Source: Ideonella sp.
Lineage (GTDB): Bacteria > Pseudomonadota > Gammaproteobacteria > Burkholderiales > Burkholderiaceae_C
Reading direction: 5' to 3'
DNA: 64,000 nucleotides
Assembly: GCA_015075165.1 (NCBI GenBank)
Contig: JABTUY010000007.1
Coordinates: 183,139 to 247,138, forward strand
The translations under genes were made by a program, and so were the position numbers. Below are positions 62,336 through 64,000 of this stretch, piece after piece; positions within the stretch are counted from its first letter, which is position 1; each line of letters begins with the position of its first letter. Below the pieces are notes generated by a model. That model was not told the DNA's origin, did not search any database, and worked only from the letters and a program-made list of their open reading frames with translations.

Positions 62336-64000
62336 ATGAGCGGTGTCATCCGCATCCGCGGCGCGCGACAGCACAACCTGAAGAACCTCGATCTCGATCT
62401 GCGCACCGGCGAGATGACGGTGGTCACCGGGCCGTCGGGCTCGGGCAAGTCGAGCCTTGTGTTCGACACGCTGTATGCCGAAGGCCAGCGGCGCTACGTG
62501 GAGACGTTCAGCGCGTATGCGCGGCAGTTCCTCGACCGCATGGACCGGCCCGCGGTCGACCGCGTCGACGGCGTGCCGCCGGCGATCGCGATCGACCAGA
62601 CCAACCCGGTGCGCACGTCGCGCTCGACCGTCGGCACGATGACCGAGCTGAACGATCACCTGAAGCTGCTGTACGCGCGCGCCGGCCAGCTGTTCGACCG
62701 ACTCACCGCGCTGCCGGTACGCCATGACAGCGCCGACTCGATCCACGCCGACCTGCTGCAGCGCGCCACGCAGGCCGGCGACCCGCGCGTGGCGATCACG
62801 TTCCCGGTCGAGCTGCCGGCCAACGTGACGCCGGCCGAGGTCGAGCAGTGGTTGTCGGCCGGCGGCTTCACGCGCGTGCAGGCCGAACGGGTGGTCGCGC
62901 GCGCGCCGGGCGCCGGCGCGCCGGCCGGCAAGGGCGCTCGCGTGGTCGGCGGTGCTGGCGCTAACGCGCAGGTGAAGGTGCTCGATGTCGTCGCCGACCG
63001 CCTGCGCGTCGTCGGTGCCGAACGCGCACGGGTGATCGAGGCGATCGAGCTGGCGCTCAAGCGCGGCGGCGGGCGCGTCAACGTCTACGTGCTGCGCGAT
63101 GGCGACGGCGAGCCCGGGCTGTGGCGCTACAGCACCGGGCTGCACTGCCCCGAGAGCGACATCCGCTACGCCGAGCCGCAGCCCGCGCTGTTCTCGTTCA
63201 ACTCGGCGTACGGCGCCTGCGACACCTGCCGCGGCTTCGGCCGCGTGATCGGCGTCGACTGGGGGCTGGTGATCCCCGACCACCGCAAGACGCTGCGCAA
63301 CGGCGCCGTCAAGCCGCTGCAGACGCCGGCGTGGAAGGAGTGCCAGGACGACCTGATGAAGTACGCCGGCGAAGAGGGCATCCCGCGCGACACCGCGTGG
63401 AGCCAGCTTACCGAGGCGCAGCGCCAGTGGGTGATCGAGGGCTCACCGCTGTGGAAGGGCAACTGGCACAAGCAGTGGTACGGCGTTCGTCGCTTCTTCG
63501 GCTACCTGGAGAGCAAGGCGTACAAGATGCACATCCGCGTGCTGCTGTCGAAATACCGCAGCTACACGCCGTGTACGGTGTGCAACGGCGCGCGGCTGAA
63601 GCTCGACGCGCTGCTGTGGCGTGTCGGCACGAAAGAAGGCGCCGACGCGGTGATCGCGCCGCAGGAGGCGCCGGGCCGCTCCCAAGCCTCCTCGCCCCCC
63701 TCGGAGGGTGGGACGCCGCCAGGCGGCCCAGGGGATCGTCAGTTCCAGCGCTTCATGCCGGCCGGCGTGGCGTGGTCGCGCGCGCAGCTCGAAGCGATGC
63801 CGGGCCTGACCTTGCACGACCTGATGCTGCTGCCGATCGCGCGGCTGCGCCGCTTCTTCGATGCGCTGCAGCCGGAGTCGGGCGTGCTCGACGAGGCGCT
63901 GAAGCTGCTGCTGGGCGAGATCCGCACGCGGCTGGCGTACCTGTGCGATGTCGGCCTGGGCTATCTCACGCTGGATCGCCAGAGCCGCACGCTGTCCGGT
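62336..64000 (+). CDS. uvrA: Excinuclease ABC subunit UvrA, 3' end outside window
   Basis: DNA damage recognition in nucleotide excision repair. Starts at ATG 62336 and is open to the window end (555 codons visible). Walker A VVTGPSGSGKSSLVFDTLYAEGQRRYVETFSAYARQFLDRMDRP is typical UvrA; DQTNPVRTSRSTVGTMTE, then a zinc-binding pair (CDTCRGFGRVIG) and CTVCNGARLK follow. TAAAAT at 62299-62304 may be the -10 box. Between the zinc region and FMPAGVAWSRAQLEAMPGLTL lies an in-frame palindromic repeat (63677-63739). Spacing suggests the longer UvrA type seen in this order, which cannot be confirmed here. Confidence 0.95.
   Translation, partial: MSGVIRIRGARQHNLKNLDLDLRTGEMTVVTGPSGSGKSSLVFDTLYAEGQRRYVETFSAYARQFLDRMDRPAVDRVDGVPPAIAIDQTNPVRTSRSTVGTMTELNDHLKLLYARAGQLFDRLTALPVRHDSADSIHADLLQRATQAGDPRVAITFPVELPANVTPAEVEQWLSAGGFTRVQAERVVARAPGAGAPAGKGARVVGGAGANAQVKVLDVVADRLRVVGAERARVIEAIELALKRGGGRVNVYVLRDGDGEPGLWRYSTGLHCPESDIRYAEPQPALFSFNSAYGACDTCRGFGRVIGVDWGLVIPDHRKTLRNGAVKPLQTPAWKECQDDLMKYAGEEGIPRDTAWSQLTEAQRQWVIEGSPLWKGNWHKQWYGVRRFFGYLESKAYKMHIRVLLSKYRSYTPCTVCNGARLKLDALLWRVGTKEGADAVIAPQEAPGRSQASSPPSEGGTPPGGPGDRQFQRFMPAGVAWSRAQLEAMPGLTLHDLMLLPIARLRRFFDALQPESGVLDEALKLLLGEIRTRLAYLCDVGLGYLTLDRQSRTLSG
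63677..63739. repeat. GC-rich palindromic repeat inserted in frame inside uvrA
   Basis: The sequence from CGCTCCCAAGCCTCCTCG through CCCTCGGAGGG and GCCGCCAGGCGGC matches the kind of intergenic palindrome widespread in Burkholderiales. Here it is translated as about 20 residues (RSQASSPPSEGGTPPGGPGD) with no effect on frame. Confidence 0.75.

Overview
The window looks like chromosome of a high-GC betaproteobacterium of the order Burkholderiales. Pointers are a B12-dependent class II ribonucleotide reductase, Liv-type and TRAP transporters, a MatB/MatA malonate pathway, and the short palindromic repeats common in that order. The genus is not settled. No rRNA, tRNA or CRISPR array was seen.

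Layout. 1-2.8 kb: 3' part of nrdJ. 2.9-18.1 kb: a chromosomal integron. A leftward integron integrase (intI) is followed by an attI-like core at 4358 and about 15 rightward gene cassettes, most of them separated by 78-81 bp attC sites (two are 101 bp). Cassettes 1 and 9 are near-identical and each carries an IS91-family (HUH) transposase gene inside a cassette with its own long attC. Other cassettes carry toxin-antitoxin pairs (HigBA-like, BrnTA, DUF4160/DUF2442), a 208-residue orphan, a small membrane protein, a tandemly duplicated orphan, and two families of repeated short cassettes (four copies of exactly 316 bp; three copies of about 360 bp). Two IS elements sit in the array. An IS1111-group element lies exactly at the core of one attC, and a truncated second copy abuts another core. 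An IS66 element with a passenger gene is flanked by a perfect 8 bp duplication. The last attC lacks its core.

18.1-35.5 kb: small metabolic and hypothetical genes, then a malonate module: matB, a three-gene TRAP transporter, matA and a divergent sigma-54 activator. The module is split by a 6.5 kb accessory patch holding an Xre-RES toxin-antitoxin pair, an AraC regulator, truncated lipid-metabolism genes and several gene fossils. 35.6-46 kb: a lytic transglycosylase with a frameshift, a Liv-type ABC transporter operon with two hydrolases, and repeat-rich gaps inside that operon. 46-51.5 kb: a GST, MarC, two phospholipases and hypotheticals. 51.5-56.8 kb: a marR-nodT-emrA-emrB efflux operon in which nodT and emrA carry apparent frameshifts, mainly at CG-dinucleotide runs. 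56.9-64 kb: a BON-domain protein, an ECF sigma factor, a two-component system, a cytochrome c/P460 fusion, a hypothetical, and the 5' part of uvrA carrying an in-frame palindromic repeat.

Apparent frameshifts occur in at least six genes. Some may be assembly errors rather than true pseudogenes; raw reads would decide.
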